Positions 25,410-33,951 of a DNA stretch of 64,000 nt are shown piece by piece (the stretch's first letter is position 1; each line of letters begins with the position of its first letter). The position numbers and the translations under genes were made by a program. The notes below the pieces were generated by a model, which was given only the letters and a program-made list of their open reading frames with translations, did not search any database and had not been told where the DNA came from. Origin of the DNA: Paenibacillus phyllosphaerae (GTDB lineage: Bacteria > Bacillota > Bacilli > Paenibacillales > Paenibacillaceae); assembly GCF_014192105.1 (NCBI RefSeq), contig NZ_JACHXK010000004.1, forward strand, positions 372,001 through 436,000, read 5' to 3'.

Positions 25410-25529
25410 CTATGCTGCGAACATACACGCTTATACTAGTAAAATTCGGTAATTCGCTAGATTCCGCAACCTCTTCTCTTAACTTGCGTCTATTAGGAGG
25501 CATGAACATGAGAGGAGACGATACATCGG

Positions 25530-27446
25530 ATGAAAAACAAGTGGAGCGTCATACTCGCAGCAGCTCTGGCTTTGCAAACGACTGTAACAGCAACCGCCTC
25601 TGCGGGGAGCGCAATTATAGATAAATCATCGCAGTACCGCGTCTATCAGAACGATAAGGCAATTAAAGAGTTTACGACCGAAGGGCAAGCGATTGCCTAC
25701 GCTAAGAACTTCTCCTACGCTCACGTAGAGAAAATAACGAACCGCGTTTGGACATGGGACAATCTGCCGAAATACAAAGTCTATTCGAACGGCATTTCGT
25801 CGGCTAGCAAAGATTTTCAAACGCTAGCCCAAGCGCAGGCCTATGCCAAGACGCTTAAGTTCGCTCAAATTCGCGATCTGCAGCAATCCGGCTGGGTATA
25901 TGCGACATATGCCAAATACCAGCTATACCAAGGCGACAAGACCAATGCGAATTGGAGTTTCGCTTCGCTAGCCCAAGCGAAAGCCGTTGCCAAGTATTAC
26001 GGCAATATGCATGTGATCGATCTGACGACGAATCAGTGGGTATGGGATAACCTGACTGCCGCTCAGAAAACATCGCAACGTGCGGGGGCAAAATCATATA
26101 CGATTACTGTTGCCGGAGAAGCGGCATCTAATACGCATTACAGCTACTTGCAGGATGCCATTGCCGCGGCAGCCAAAATTAGCGGCAGCTCCGTCGTTAA
26201 TGTAGCTACCGGCGTAACGGTGCATCAGAACGTCGCACCTTTCACCGTGACGCAGAACGGACGCAGCGTCAAATCGTTCTTCAACCTGGAGAATGCGATC
26301 TATTATGCAAGAAGCTTGGCTGGTTCCGCGATCGTGAAGGATGGCAAGGAGTGGTGGACCAACACCCCTTACTTGAAAGTCGTGCGGGACGACCAGACGC
26401 TTGGCACGTTCCATACACGTCAAGCGGCGGTTTATTTTGCGAGCAATCTGCAAGATTCCGTCGTTATGACAAGCGACGGCCGGGCAATCTGGAACAATCT
26501 CAGCAAGATGACGTATTACGGCTGGAACGGAACTTCAAATACGAATACCGTCTTATCGCAGGTCGCCAATACGCAAGGTCTTGATACGACCTCGCCGACC
26601 TGGTTCGTCCTGACGAATGCGGACGGCAGCATCTCGGACAACTCCGATCCTGCGGTTGTAACGCAAATGAAGGCGTCGGGCATTGCCGTCGAGCCGCTCG
26701 TGCACAACCAGTTCGACAATGATCTCACACGCGCATTCTTGAAAAACCCGGCGGCGCAAACGAAATTCATCAATACATTGGTCAATCGTCTCGTCGAGCT
26801 CGGTGTTCCTAGTATGAACCTTGACTTCGAAGGTTTATACGGAGGCGATCGTGCCTTGTACACGGAGTTCGTGCGTGATCTGACAGAAGCCCTTCATAAG
26901 AAAGGACTGCAAATCTCGGTCGACCTCCCTCGCGGGGATGTCGCTTGGAACGCTCAGACCGCTTACGACCAAGCCGCGCTAGGCCAAATCGTAGATAAAG
27001 TGATGATCATGGCCTATGACGAACATTGGAGCGGCAGCACGGAGCCGGGATCGGTGGGCGGTCTTGCTTGGATCGAGGAAGGCGTTCAGCAATACTTGTC
27101 GTACGGAATTCCTCGCAGCAAGCTTGTGCTAGGCATTCCATTCTATGTCCGTCAATGGCAGCTGGATGGCTCAGGCAAGCTTGTAGGTAACAAGGCCATC
27201 TACATGAAAGAAGTGCCCTCTCTTATCGCGCAAAACAATGCAAAGGGCGTGCTCGATGCGGAATCCGGCCAAATGAAATACACGTATACGAAAGACGGCT
27301 ATACGTACGTCTTCTGGGCTGAGACGGCAAGCACGGTTAAGGCTCGCGTCGCCATCGCCAAGAAGTATGACTTGGCTGGCGTCGCGGCATGGCGCCTCGG
27401 TTATGAGAGCGAAGATCTGTGGACGATGCTTCTGCAAACCAAATAA
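25530..27446 (+). CDS. Secreted GH18-family glycosyl hydrolase with six N-terminal repeats
   Basis: Exported protein of 638 residues with a signal peptide ending near ASA. Residues 33-335 contain six units of about 46 residues with the pattern Y-x-V...F/S-x-x...A-x-x-YA...V...W-x-N. The GH18 domain follows (about 338-638): the active-site strand PSMNLDFEGLY carries Asp 432 and Glu 434, and MIMAYDEHW supplies the usual substrate-binding Tyr-Asp. The first Asp-Gly of the classical motif is replaced by Pro-Ser, as in some spore and cell-wall members. Peptidoglycan or chitin hydrolysis is likely. AGGAGACG precedes ATG. Confidence 0.88.
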   Translation: MKNKWSVILAAALALQTTVTATASAGSAIIDKSSQYRVYQNDKAIKEFTTEGQAIAYAKNFSYAHVEKITNRVWTWDNLPKYKVYSNGISSASKDFQTLAQAQAYAKTLKFAQIRDLQQSGWVYATYAKYQLYQGDKTNANWSFASLAQAKAVAKYYGNMHVIDLTTNQWVWDNLTAAQKTSQRAGAKSYTITVAGEAASNTHYSYLQDAIAAAAKISGSSVVNVATGVTVHQNVAPFTVTQNGRSVKSFFNLENAIYYARSLAGSAIVKDGKEWWTNTPYLKVVRDDQTLGTFHTRQAAVYFASNLQDSVVMTSDGRAIWNNLSKMTYYGWNGTSNTNTVLSQVANTQGLDTTSPTWFVLTNADGSISDNSDPAVVTQMKASGIAVEPLVHNQFDNDLTRAFLKNPAAQTKFINTLVNRLVELGVPSMNLDFEGLYGGDRALYTEFVRDLTEALHKKGLQISVDLPRGDVAWNAQTAYDQAALGQIVDKVMIMAYDEHWSGSTEPGSVGGLAWIEEGVQQYLSYGIPRSKLVLGIPFYVRQWQLDGSGKLVGNKAIYMKEVPSLIAQNNAKGVLDAESGQMKYTYTKDGYTYVFWAETASTVKARVAIAKKYDLAGVAAWRLGYESEDLWTMLLQTK

Positions 27447-27458
27447 CATATAGGAGAG

Positions 27459-27502
27459 CAGAAGGCGCTAAGGCATGATTGCCCAGCGCCTTCTGTTTGT
27501 TG
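27459..27502. terminator. Terminator between convergent genes
   Basis: CAGAAGGCGCT pairs with AGCGCCTTCTG, followed by TTTGTTGT on the plus strand. Confidence 0.88.
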
Positions 27503-27517
27503 TCCTTCCTCTTCTGT

Positions 27518-28096
27518 TTACCCCTGCTTGCCATCAATCGCAAGCAGCAATACCGCTGCAGCAAGCCCTAATCGACGATCGAGCTGTCGATCCCGATTAA
27601 TCAAGAAGTCGACGTTCAACTTACTGACGAACGGGTTGAAGTTCTGATAGAACACAGCTGATTGAACACCGCCGAGCGTGACGTTGAATTTTTGCGGGAT
27701 CAGATTGGTGAGGAATCTTCGGAGCAACGCCATTAATGCGCTATCCTCTTTGATCAACCCGATCTCGGTTTCGTCCTTGTCCTGAATGATCCACTCGTCT
27801 TTGAGGATGGATTTCATCCCTTTGCGCCGCAAGGAGCCGATATGTTCGCCTGTAACTGCGTCCACGACATCGTACGTTGCGGAGAAATCTATGACGCTGC
27901 GTGCTTGGATGGTGATGAGCTCCTCCTGCATCGACTCATCGCTGTAAAGTCGAATGTCCTCCTTGAGCTTAAAAGCTTTCATCTGGGAGAACATCACTAG
28001 CTGTTCTTGATTATCGTAGATATGAAACTTCGCGCCGACAAGCGAAAGGACTTTTTTGCGTACTAAGAATTGCGTGTGACTGAATTTGTCATTCAT
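27518..28096 (-). CDS. LURP-one-related/scramblase-family protein (YxjI-like)
   Basis: A 192-residue beta-barrel-type protein of the tubby/LURP-one fold. It opens MNDKFSHTQFLVRKKVLSL and shows KFHIYDNQEQLVMFSQMK and the repeated strand pattern DVVDAVTGEHIGSLRRKG with DEWIIQDKD. Function in bacteria is unknown. GAGGGTAAC precedes ATG. It ends in a hydrophobic segment (LGLAAAVLLLAID). Confidence 0.85.
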   Translation of the reverse strand: MNDKFSHTQFLVRKKVLSLVGAKFHIYDNQEQLVMFSQMKAFKLKEDIRLYSDESMQEELITIQARSVIDFSATYDVVDAVTGEHIGSLRRKGMKSILKDEWIIQDKDETEIGLIKEDSALMALLRRFLTNLIPQKFNVTLGGVQSAVFYQNFNPFVSKLNVDFLINRDRQLDRRLGLAAAVLLLAIDGKQG

Positions 28097-28231
28097 GAAG
28101 TTACCCTCGATTCCTTATGTTGTTAACTGTTAGAATTCGATAGGAAATTCGGAAACCCTTCCTTCATTTGACAGTCCCTTCGTAATTCATGTCTTCGTCC
28201 GTTAAGTCCTAACCGTTGAAACTACATGAAA

Positions 28232-28277
28232 CAAAAACAAAAACAAAAACCGTGAAGCCACAAGGCTTTACGGTTTT
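28232..28277 (-). terminator. Terminator after the VOC gene
   Basis: AAAACCGT-AAGCC pairs with GGCTT-ACGGTTTT and is followed by TTTGTTTTTG on the minus strand. Confidence 0.88.
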
Positions 28278-28301
28278 GACGTGAAACTTATCAAGTTGAA
28301 C

Positions 28302-28724
28302 TTACATCTCACTCATGCCAAGGTTAAATTGCCATTCGATGCCGAACTTGTCCCGAACGCTGCCGTAGTACGGAGCCCAGAATGTTTCTTGCAGCTCCAT
28401 GATCACCGTACCGCCTTCTTTAAGCTTCTCATAGGCCGAGACCAGCTCTTCCTTGCTATCCGTGACAAGCGCTAAGCTGATGTTGTTACCTTCCGTGAAA
28501 GGCATGCCTGGGAATACGTCGGAGAACATCACATTGCTGCCGCTAATCTTGAGGCGAGTGTGCATGATCCAATTTTTCGCTTCATCTGGTACCGGATGCT
28601 CCGGACTTGCCGGGATTTCGCCGAAAGTCATAAATTTCGGTTGTTCGGTACCGAAAGCCTCCGCGTAAAATTCCACCGCTTCCCTACAGTTTCCTTTGAA
28701 ATTCAGATAAGCATCAACAGCCAT
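28302..28724 (-). CDS. VOC-family protein (PhnB-like)
   Basis: A 140-residue glyoxalase-fold protein: AYLNFKGNCREAVEFYAEAF, then NWIMHTRLKISGSNVMFSDV, ending FWAPYYGSVRDKFGIEWQFN. This is the PhnB/YdcE-type subgroup, usually of unknown substrate. GGGGAG precedes ATG. Monocistronic, with its own terminator. Confidence 0.92.
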   Translation of the reverse strand: MAVDAYLNFKGNCREAVEFYAEAFGTEQPKFMTFGEIPASPEHPVPDEAKNWIMHTRLKISGSNVMFSDVFPGMPFTEGNNISLALVTDSKEELVSAYEKLKEGGTVIMELQETFWAPYYGSVRDKFGIEWQFNLGMSEM

Positions 28725-28876
28725 CGTTATCGCTCCCCTTCAATTGTGGTTGCTCCAAAGATCTATCATGCATGTCCCATTCCTTATTATGCATGCTGCT
28801 TATCCGATAAGCAAGCACTGACAATTCCCCCTCAAATTGGCACAGAAAGTTAAGGAAATCAGACACATATTCAGGG

Positions 28877-28882
28877 TATAAT
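28877..28882 (+). promoter_or_regulatory. -10 element before the Spo0E-like gene
   Basis: TATAAT 37 bp before the ATG; the upstream AAGGAAAT at 28854-28861 recalls part of a sigma-H -35 box but the -10 does not fit that sigma factor. Confidence 0.35.
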
Positions 28883-28918
28883 AAGGCATACTCGGGTAAG
28901 GAGGGCAACGAACATACA

Positions 28919-29095
28919 ATGAACAACCTGGCGGACCTTAATCACGAAATTGAGCGGCTGCGACTGTTGTTGAACGGTTATATGAGCGAGTCGTCCTTAA
29001 CCCATCCCCGGATCCTTGAGCTAAGCCAAAAGTTGGATAAGTTGATCGTGAAGCACTACCGGCTAGCATCCCAACTGAAAAGTTCTCCAACTTGA
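28919..29095 (+). CDS. Spo0E-family aspartyl-phosphate phosphatase
   Basis: A 58-residue helical hairpin protein that dephosphorylates Spo0A-P or related response regulators. The signature Ser-Gln-x-Leu-Asp is present as LSQKLDKLIV near residue 35-44, preceded by the helix LNHEIERLRLLLNGYM. The only ribosome site, AAGGAGG at 28898-28904, is 14 bases from the ATG, longer than usual, and no nearer in-frame start exists. A strong terminator follows at once. Confidence 0.88.
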   Translation: MNNLADLNHEIERLRLLLNGYMSESSLTHPRILELSQKLDKLIVKHYRLASQLKSSPT

Positions 29096-29121
29096 ATCCT
29101 CTGATTGTCAGAGGATTTTTT
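29096..29121 (+). terminator. Terminator after the Spo0E-like gene
   Basis: ATCCTCTGA-TTG-TCAGAGGAT followed by TTTTT. Confidence 0.93.
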
Positions 29122-29133
29122 GTTACCCTTTTT

Positions 29134-29170
29134 ACAACAAAAGGCCTCCCGGCATGTGCCGGGAGGCCTT
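29134..29170 (-). terminator. Terminator of the qox operon
   Basis: A 13-bp GC-rich stem, AAGGCCTCCCGGC with its complement, followed by TTTTGTTGT on the minus strand. Confidence 0.93.
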
Positions 29171-29183
29171 GAACATTCCTTTA

Positions 29184-29519
29184 TTAGCCTACCTTGTTGT
29201 ACGTCATAATCCAGACCGAACCGATGACGATCGTCAGTACGAGCAGAACGCCGAGCAACAGGGACATCAGGTTGTAACGAGGTTTGCTTTCTTCCTTCAA
29301 ATGCATGAAGAAGACGAGCTGAACCACAAATTGCAGGAATGCGGTCACAAGCAAGACGACTTTCGCAGCCGTACCTTCCACGATATCGTTCAGAACGAGA
29401 ACAAGCGGGATAATCGTCAGAACAATCGATAGCACGAAGCCGATTACGTAAGATTTCAGCGAGCCATGTCCGCCGTCGTGAGCGCCATGTGCGTCTGCAT
29501 GATTTTGCTGGCTTGCCAT
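29184..29519 (-). CDS. qoxD: Cytochrome aa3 quinol oxidase subunit IV
   Basis: Small three-helix subunit (111 residues) of the heme-copper quinol oxidase. An N-terminal His-rich stretch (QQNHADAHGAHDGGHG) is followed by SYVIGFVLSIVLTIIPLVLV, AFLQFVVQLVFFMHLKEE and a third helix. The motif VQLVFFMHL is typical of CyoD/QoxD. It lies 1 bp after qoxC and is the last gene of the operon. Confidence 0.92.
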   Translation of the reverse strand: MASQQNHADAHGAHDGGHGSLKSYVIGFVLSIVLTIIPLVLVLNDIVEGTAAKVVLLVTAFLQFVVQLVFFMHLKEESKPRYNLMSLLLGVLLVLTIVIGSVWIMTYNKVG

Positions 29520-29520
29520 C

Positions 29521-30186
29521 TTACATCACCCCCATCATGTATACGATCGTGAAGACGAAAATCCAAACAACATCAAGAAAGTGCCAGTACAAGCTGATTA
29601 CGTTCACTTTACGCATCGTAACAGGCGTGATGCCATGGCGCTTCAACTGGAAGATAAGTCCGATCATCCAGCACAGACCAAGCGATACGTGAAGTCCGTG
29701 TGTGCCTACGAGCGTAAAGAAGCTGGACAGGAACGCGCTCGTGCTGATTGTTGCGCCTTCGTGAACCATCTTAAGGAACTCATCCACTTCCAAGTAGATA
29801 AAGGAAGCGCCGAGCAGTACGGTCACGGCTAGCCACGTAATCAAACCTTTAAGGTTCTTCTTGTGCATGGCAAGTACAGCCAGACCACTGGTGAAGCTAC
29901 TTGTCAATAGAATGAACGTCTCTGCAATAACGCCTGGCATCTCGAACAGCTCTTCTGCTGTCGGGCCGCCGTTGGTGTTGCCGTGCAGGACTAGATAACA
30001 CGCGAATAACGATGCGAACAGGATACAGTCCGTCATCAGGAACAGCCAGAAGCCGAACGTCTTCAGCGATTCGTGCTCATGCTCATGGTGTTCATCATGA
30101 CCGTGGTGACCGGCGGAATGTCCGCCGTGTCCCACTTCTGTATGTGCCGCCTCACGCGGCGAAAGTCTCATCTTACGTTCTTGCAC
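29521..30186 (-). CDS. qoxC: Cytochrome aa3 quinol oxidase subunit III
   Basis: Five-helix subunit III (221 residues). The His-rich N-terminus precedes KTFGFWLFLMTDCILFASLF; VGTHGLHVSLGLCWM and YWHFLDVVWIFVF are family hallmarks. GTG 30186, directly after the qoxB stop (TAAGTG) and seven bases from AGGGGGAC, is the start; an ATG five codons later is less well placed. Confidence 0.93.
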   Translation of the reverse strand: MQERKMRLSPREAAHTEVGHGGHSAGHHGHDEHHEHEHESLKTFGFWLFLMTDCILFASLFACYLVLHGNTNGGPTAEELFEMPGVIAETFILLTSSFTSGLAVLAMHKKNLKGLITWLAVTVLLGASFIYLEVDEFLKMVHEGATISTSAFLSSFFTLVGTHGLHVSLGLCWMIGLIFQLKRHGITPVTMRKVNVISLYWHFLDVVWIFVFTIVYMMGVM

Positions 30187-32160
30187 TTAGTTCGTCCCCC
30201 TTAATGCGGCTTCCGTTCGCTTCACTTCATCGACCGGAATGTAGTAATCCGTGTCATAAGAGAACGAACGTACAAGCATGCAAATGAGTACGCCGATCAT
30301 GCCCGGTATTGCGAAGAACAGCCAGTCGAATACAAAACCGAAACCAGCTACAAACCAGCAAAGCGATTTAATAAACGGAATCGCAGAGTTTTTCGGCATG
30401 TGAATTGGCTCAATCGGCTGAGGCGTCTTCAAGGAAGGCAGGCCTTGCTGCTTCCGTTGCTTATCTTCCCACCAGTCGTCCTGATCTTTAACCTGCGGCA
30501 ATGTCGCAAAGTTATAGAGCGGTGCTGGGGACGGAATCGACCATTCGAGCGTACGGCCATTCCATGGGTCTCCTGTCGTATCGCGTTCCATGAACTTGAT
30601 GCTGTGCGCGATCTGCCATACTTGGAACAAGAAACCGATACCCATCAAGAAACCGCCGATCGTCGATACAAGGTTAAGCGGTCCCCAGCCCATATCCCAG
30701 CTGTACTCGCTCACGCGGCGAGTCATGCCGTCGAGGCCAAGGAAATATTGCGGCATGAAACATACATAGAAACCGATATTCCACAGCCAGAACGCCCATT
30801 TTCCGAGTTTTTCGTTCAGCTTGAAGCCGAACATTTTTGGCCACCAGTAGCTGAGGCCTGCGAAGTAACCGAACGCTACACCACCGATGAGTACCTGGTG
30901 GAAGTGGGCAATAAGGAAGTAGCTGTTATGGAACTGGAAGTCTGCAGGTGCAACGGACAGCAATACGCCCGTCATACCACCGATTACGAAACATGGGATG
31001 AACGCCAGCGTCCATAACATTGGTGTTGTGAACGTAATCCGGCCGCGGAACATCGTAAACAGCCAGTTGAAAATTTTTACGCCTGTCGGTATCGCGATTA
31101 ACATCGTCGTAATGGCGAAGAATGCGTTGACGTCTGCACCCGATCCCATCGTGAAGAAGTGATGGAGCCAAGTGAAGAAGGACAGAACGCTGATAATCAT
31201 CATGGCGAATACCATCGATTTGTAGCCGAACAATTTCTTCTTCGAGAAGGTCGCTACGACCTCAGAGAAGATACCGAAGGCCGGTAAGACAACGATATAG
31301 ACCTCTGGGTGACCCCACATCCAGATCAGGTTGACATACATCATCGGATTGCCGCCGCCATCGAGCGTGAAGAAATGCGCGCCCAGGTAACGATCGAGGA
31401 ACAGCAATGCAAGTGTTACGGTCAAGATTGGGAAAGCGAAGATAATCGTCACGCAGCTGGACAGAACCGACCAACTGAACATTGGCATTTGCATCAGCTT
31501 CATGCCAGGAGCACGCATCTTCAGAATCGTAACAATAAAGTTAATCCCTGTCGCCAAGGAGCCGATACCGGATATCTGTATACCCCATATATAGAAGTCT
31601 TGTCCGACACCCGGACTATGGGAGAGTTCTGACAACGGTGCATAAGACAGCCAGCCCGCATCCGGCGAACCGCCGATAACGAACGACATATTGAAGAGCA
31701 TTGCACCGAAGAAGAACATCCAGAAACTTAAGGAGTTCAGGAACGGATACGCGACGTCACGCGCGCCAATCTGCAGCGGCACGACGATATTGAATAAACC
31801 GAACATGAGCGGCATCGCCATGAACAAGATCATGATTACGCCATGCGTCGTAAAGATCTGATTATAGTGCTCCGCCTCAAGGAATTGAATATCCGGTAAT
31901 GCGATTTGGGTCCGCATCAGTAGCGCATCGACGCCGCCACGGAATAGCATCAGGATCGAAGCGATGATGTACATAATGCCGACGCGTTTGTGGTCAACAG
32001 TCGTGAGCCATTCACGCCATAGCCAACCCCACTTCTTGAAGTAAGTCAACACCGTGATGATCGCGATCATCGCAAGTCCGATACTCACATCAGCGCCATA
32101 GATGAGCGGGTCGCCGGTAACAAAGAACTCGGAAGCAAATTCCTTTATATTGTCTAGCAT
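30187..32160 (-). CDS. qoxB: Cytochrome aa3 quinol oxidase subunit I
   Basis: Catalytic heme-copper subunit that reduces oxygen and pumps protons, 657 residues with about 14-15 helices. Ligands are intact: the low-spin heme His in IFTTHGVIM, the CuB His and cross-linked Tyr in WGHPEVYI, the two adjacent CuB His in WLHHFF, and the heme His pair in IAHFHQVL. The C-terminal extension fits the CyoB/QoxB group. Confidence 0.96.
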   Translation of the reverse strand: MLDNIKEFASEFFVTGDPLIYGADVSIGLAMIAIITVLTYFKKWGWLWREWLTTVDHKRVGIMYIIASILMLFRGGVDALLMRTQIALPDIQFLEAEHYNQIFTTHGVIMILFMAMPLMFGLFNIVVPLQIGARDVAYPFLNSLSFWMFFFGAMLFNMSFVIGGSPDAGWLSYAPLSELSHSPGVGQDFYIWGIQISGIGSLATGINFIVTILKMRAPGMKLMQMPMFSWSVLSSCVTIIFAFPILTVTLALLFLDRYLGAHFFTLDGGGNPMMYVNLIWMWGHPEVYIVVLPAFGIFSEVVATFSKKKLFGYKSMVFAMMIISVLSFFTWLHHFFTMGSGADVNAFFAITTMLIAIPTGVKIFNWLFTMFRGRITFTTPMLWTLAFIPCFVIGGMTGVLLSVAPADFQFHNSYFLIAHFHQVLIGGVAFGYFAGLSYWWPKMFGFKLNEKLGKWAFWLWNIGFYVCFMPQYFLGLDGMTRRVSEYSWDMGWGPLNLVSTIGGFLMGIGFLFQVWQIAHSIKFMERDTTGDPWNGRTLEWSIPSPAPLYNFATLPQVKDQDDWWEDKQRKQQGLPSLKTPQPIEPIHMPKNSAIPFIKSLCWFVAGFGFVFDWLFFAIPGMIGVLICMLVRSFSYDTDYYIPVDEVKRTEAALRGTN

Positions 32161-32181
32161 GCGGTCTCTCCTCTCTTCGAA

Positions 32182-33177
32182 TTATTGGTGATCCGCATGA
32201 TTCTCATGGTTCGTCTCGTTCGTTTCCATGTCCATGCTCATCTTGTTTTGATCAACCTGTTGCTGTGCTTCTGCGGATTCTCCTTCTTTTTCTTCTTCCT
32301 CTCCACCATGATGGTGGCCTGAAGAACCCGGTGTTACGTATTTCATAACGATGCTGTCGAATAGACCTTCAGGGAAGGCTGAGTAGGAAACCTCGCCAAC
32401 CGTGCTTTGCTCAGAAAGCTTGTTATAGCCGTCTTGCGTAAGGATTTCGGAAGTTCCTTTCACTTCTTGTACCCAGCTTTCGAATTCCTCGTCGGATATA
32501 GCCGTAGCGTCGAAACGCATTTTGCCGAAATGTTCACCCGAGAAGTTCGCGCCAGCGCCATAATAAACGCCTGGTTCGTCCGCTTGCAGATACAATGTCA
32601 TCGCCATGCCGGACATCGTATAGATCTGCCCGCCGAGTTCCGGAATCCAGAAGGAGTTCATCGGAGCATCCGAAGTCAGTTTGAACTTAATCGGACGGTC
32701 TTCAGGGAATTTCAAGTAGTTCACCGTTGCAATGCCCTGTTCCGGATACGTAAACAGCCACTTCCAGTCCAATGAAGTAACCTCGATCGTGAGCGGTTCT
32801 TTCTCGGACTCGATTGCTTTGGACGGCTCAAGATCATACGTGTACTTGACCGTGACCACTGCCAATACAGCAATGATTATGATCGGAATCCCCCACCAGA
32901 TTACCTCAAGCTTAGTACTGTGTTCCCATTTCGGAGCATAGCCGGCTTTATTATCCGGTTTGTCCCGATAGCGCCACACGATGATAACCGTCAGGATCAA
33001 CACCGGTACGATGATAATCGCACAAAGCAGAGTCGAAATGTAAATCAAATCTTTCTGCGATTCGCCGATCGGTCCCTTCGGGTCGAGCACCATTGGGTTA
33101 CAGCCCGACAGCAGAACCATCGTCAACACCAGCATGAGAGCTGCCGTGATGCGCTTCAATGTGCTTGGCTTCTTCAA
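32182..33177 (-). CDS. qoxA: Cytochrome aa3 quinol oxidase subunit II
   Basis: Lipoprotein subunit II. Lipobox VLLSGC, two transmembrane helices, then a cupredoxin domain. The CuA-binding Cys pair and His are absent: the corresponding loop reads GANFSGEHFGKMRF, so electrons should come from quinol, not cytochrome c. The C-terminal tail is rich in His, Glu and Met (GHHHGGEEEE). TTG 33177 is preferred because AAGGAG lies nine bases upstream; the ATG at 33186 abuts that ribosome site with no spacing. Confidence 0.9.
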   Translation of the reverse strand: MKKPSTLKRITAALMLVLTMVLLSGCNPMVLDPKGPIGESQKDLIYISTLLCAIIIVPVLILTVIIVWRYRDKPDNKAGYAPKWEHSTKLEVIWWGIPIIIIAVLAVVTVKYTYDLEPSKAIESEKEPLTIEVTSLDWKWLFTYPEQGIATVNYLKFPEDRPIKFKLTSDAPMNSFWIPELGGQIYTMSGMAMTLYLQADEPGVYYGAGANFSGEHFGKMRFDATAISDEEFESWVQEVKGTSEILTQDGYNKLSEQSTVGEVSYSAFPEGLFDSIVMKYVTPGSSGHHHGGEEEEKEGESAEAQQQVDQNKMSMDMETNETNHENHADHQ

Positions 33178-33363
33178 CTTTCTCATCTCCTTACGGCCTT
33201 TCAATGTTGGGACGAACTTTGTGAAATTTGTCTCATGGCAATACCATAACAGATGCGCGAGCACTTTTCCTTATCGTTAACAAATGCGTCAACGAAAATT
33301 AGAATTTCTGTAATATTTCTTTCACCATTTCGACGCAAATTCAAAAACTTCCCGAAAAAATGC

Positions 33364-33393
33364 AAAAAACCCTCCTGTGTGAACAGGAGGGTT
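33364..33393 (-). terminator. Terminator after the small membrane protein gene
   Basis: AACCCTCCTGT pairs with ACAGGAGGGTT, followed by TTTTGC on the minus strand. Confidence 0.9.
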
Positions 33394-33426
33394 CAACCAT
33401 ATATGGATTTTGACTGGAATCTTCAA

Positions 33427-33690
33427 TTATTGACGTTTTTCATGCTCCATTTTACGATTCTCGACCATATTGATCGCCGTACCGATCGTGTAGATAAAGA
33501 CGCTGCCCACCAGGAAGCCGATGCCGACCATAAGTGTCAGGTTCTTATCGCTAAAGTGACCAATATTGATAAGACACATGATTACGCCGACGGCCAAGCA
33601 GAACCATGCCATTATATTCATTGCCGAGAACAAACGCTTCACTTCACGACCTTGTTCGTTATTCATTCCTACTGTTGTCTTAGCTGCCAT
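33427..33690 (-). CDS. Small two-helix membrane protein
   Basis: A protein of about 87 residues with two predicted helices (MAWFCLAVGVIMCLINIG and LMVGIGFLVGSVFIYTIG) and a basic C-terminal tail. It somewhat resembles YiaA/YiaB two-helix proteins, but I cannot assign it. ATG 33690 is preceded by GGGGTGAT at four bases; the GTG at 33699 lies inside that site. It has its own terminator and is not part of the qox operon. Confidence 0.7.
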   Translation of the reverse strand: MAAKTTVGMNNEQGREVKRLFSAMNIMAWFCLAVGVIMCLINIGHFSDKNLTLMVGIGFLVGSVFIYTIGTAINMVENRKMEHEKRQ

Positions 33691-33871
33691 ACTTATCACC
33701 CCGTCTTAAAAGTAACCGCTCTCTTACTCGTATTATACCTCATTTTTTCGATTTGTGTTCAAATATTTTTCACATTTTGATCGAAATTCAGACAAATTTT
33801 CGTGTAGACGCGTCTTGACCGCCTGATTAGTTCCTTATTACCCACTTCCTTGCAAGTATAAAAGGTATTTC

Positions 33872-33902
33872 GCGAATTCGCCGCATGAAGCGCTCATACA
33901 TT
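33872..33902 (+). promoter_or_regulatory. Possible mother-cell (sigma-E/K-like) promoter for the cyclase gene
   Basis: CATACATT (33895-33902) matches the sigma-E -10 consensus; GCGAATT (33872-33878) is a partial -35, with a 16-bp spacer, slightly long. A sporulation role would fit sporulene synthesis. Confidence 0.35.
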
Positions 33903-33951
33903 GGAGTTGACGGTTTCTTGCCTATGACGTTCGGCTATAAGGAGGCACGCC

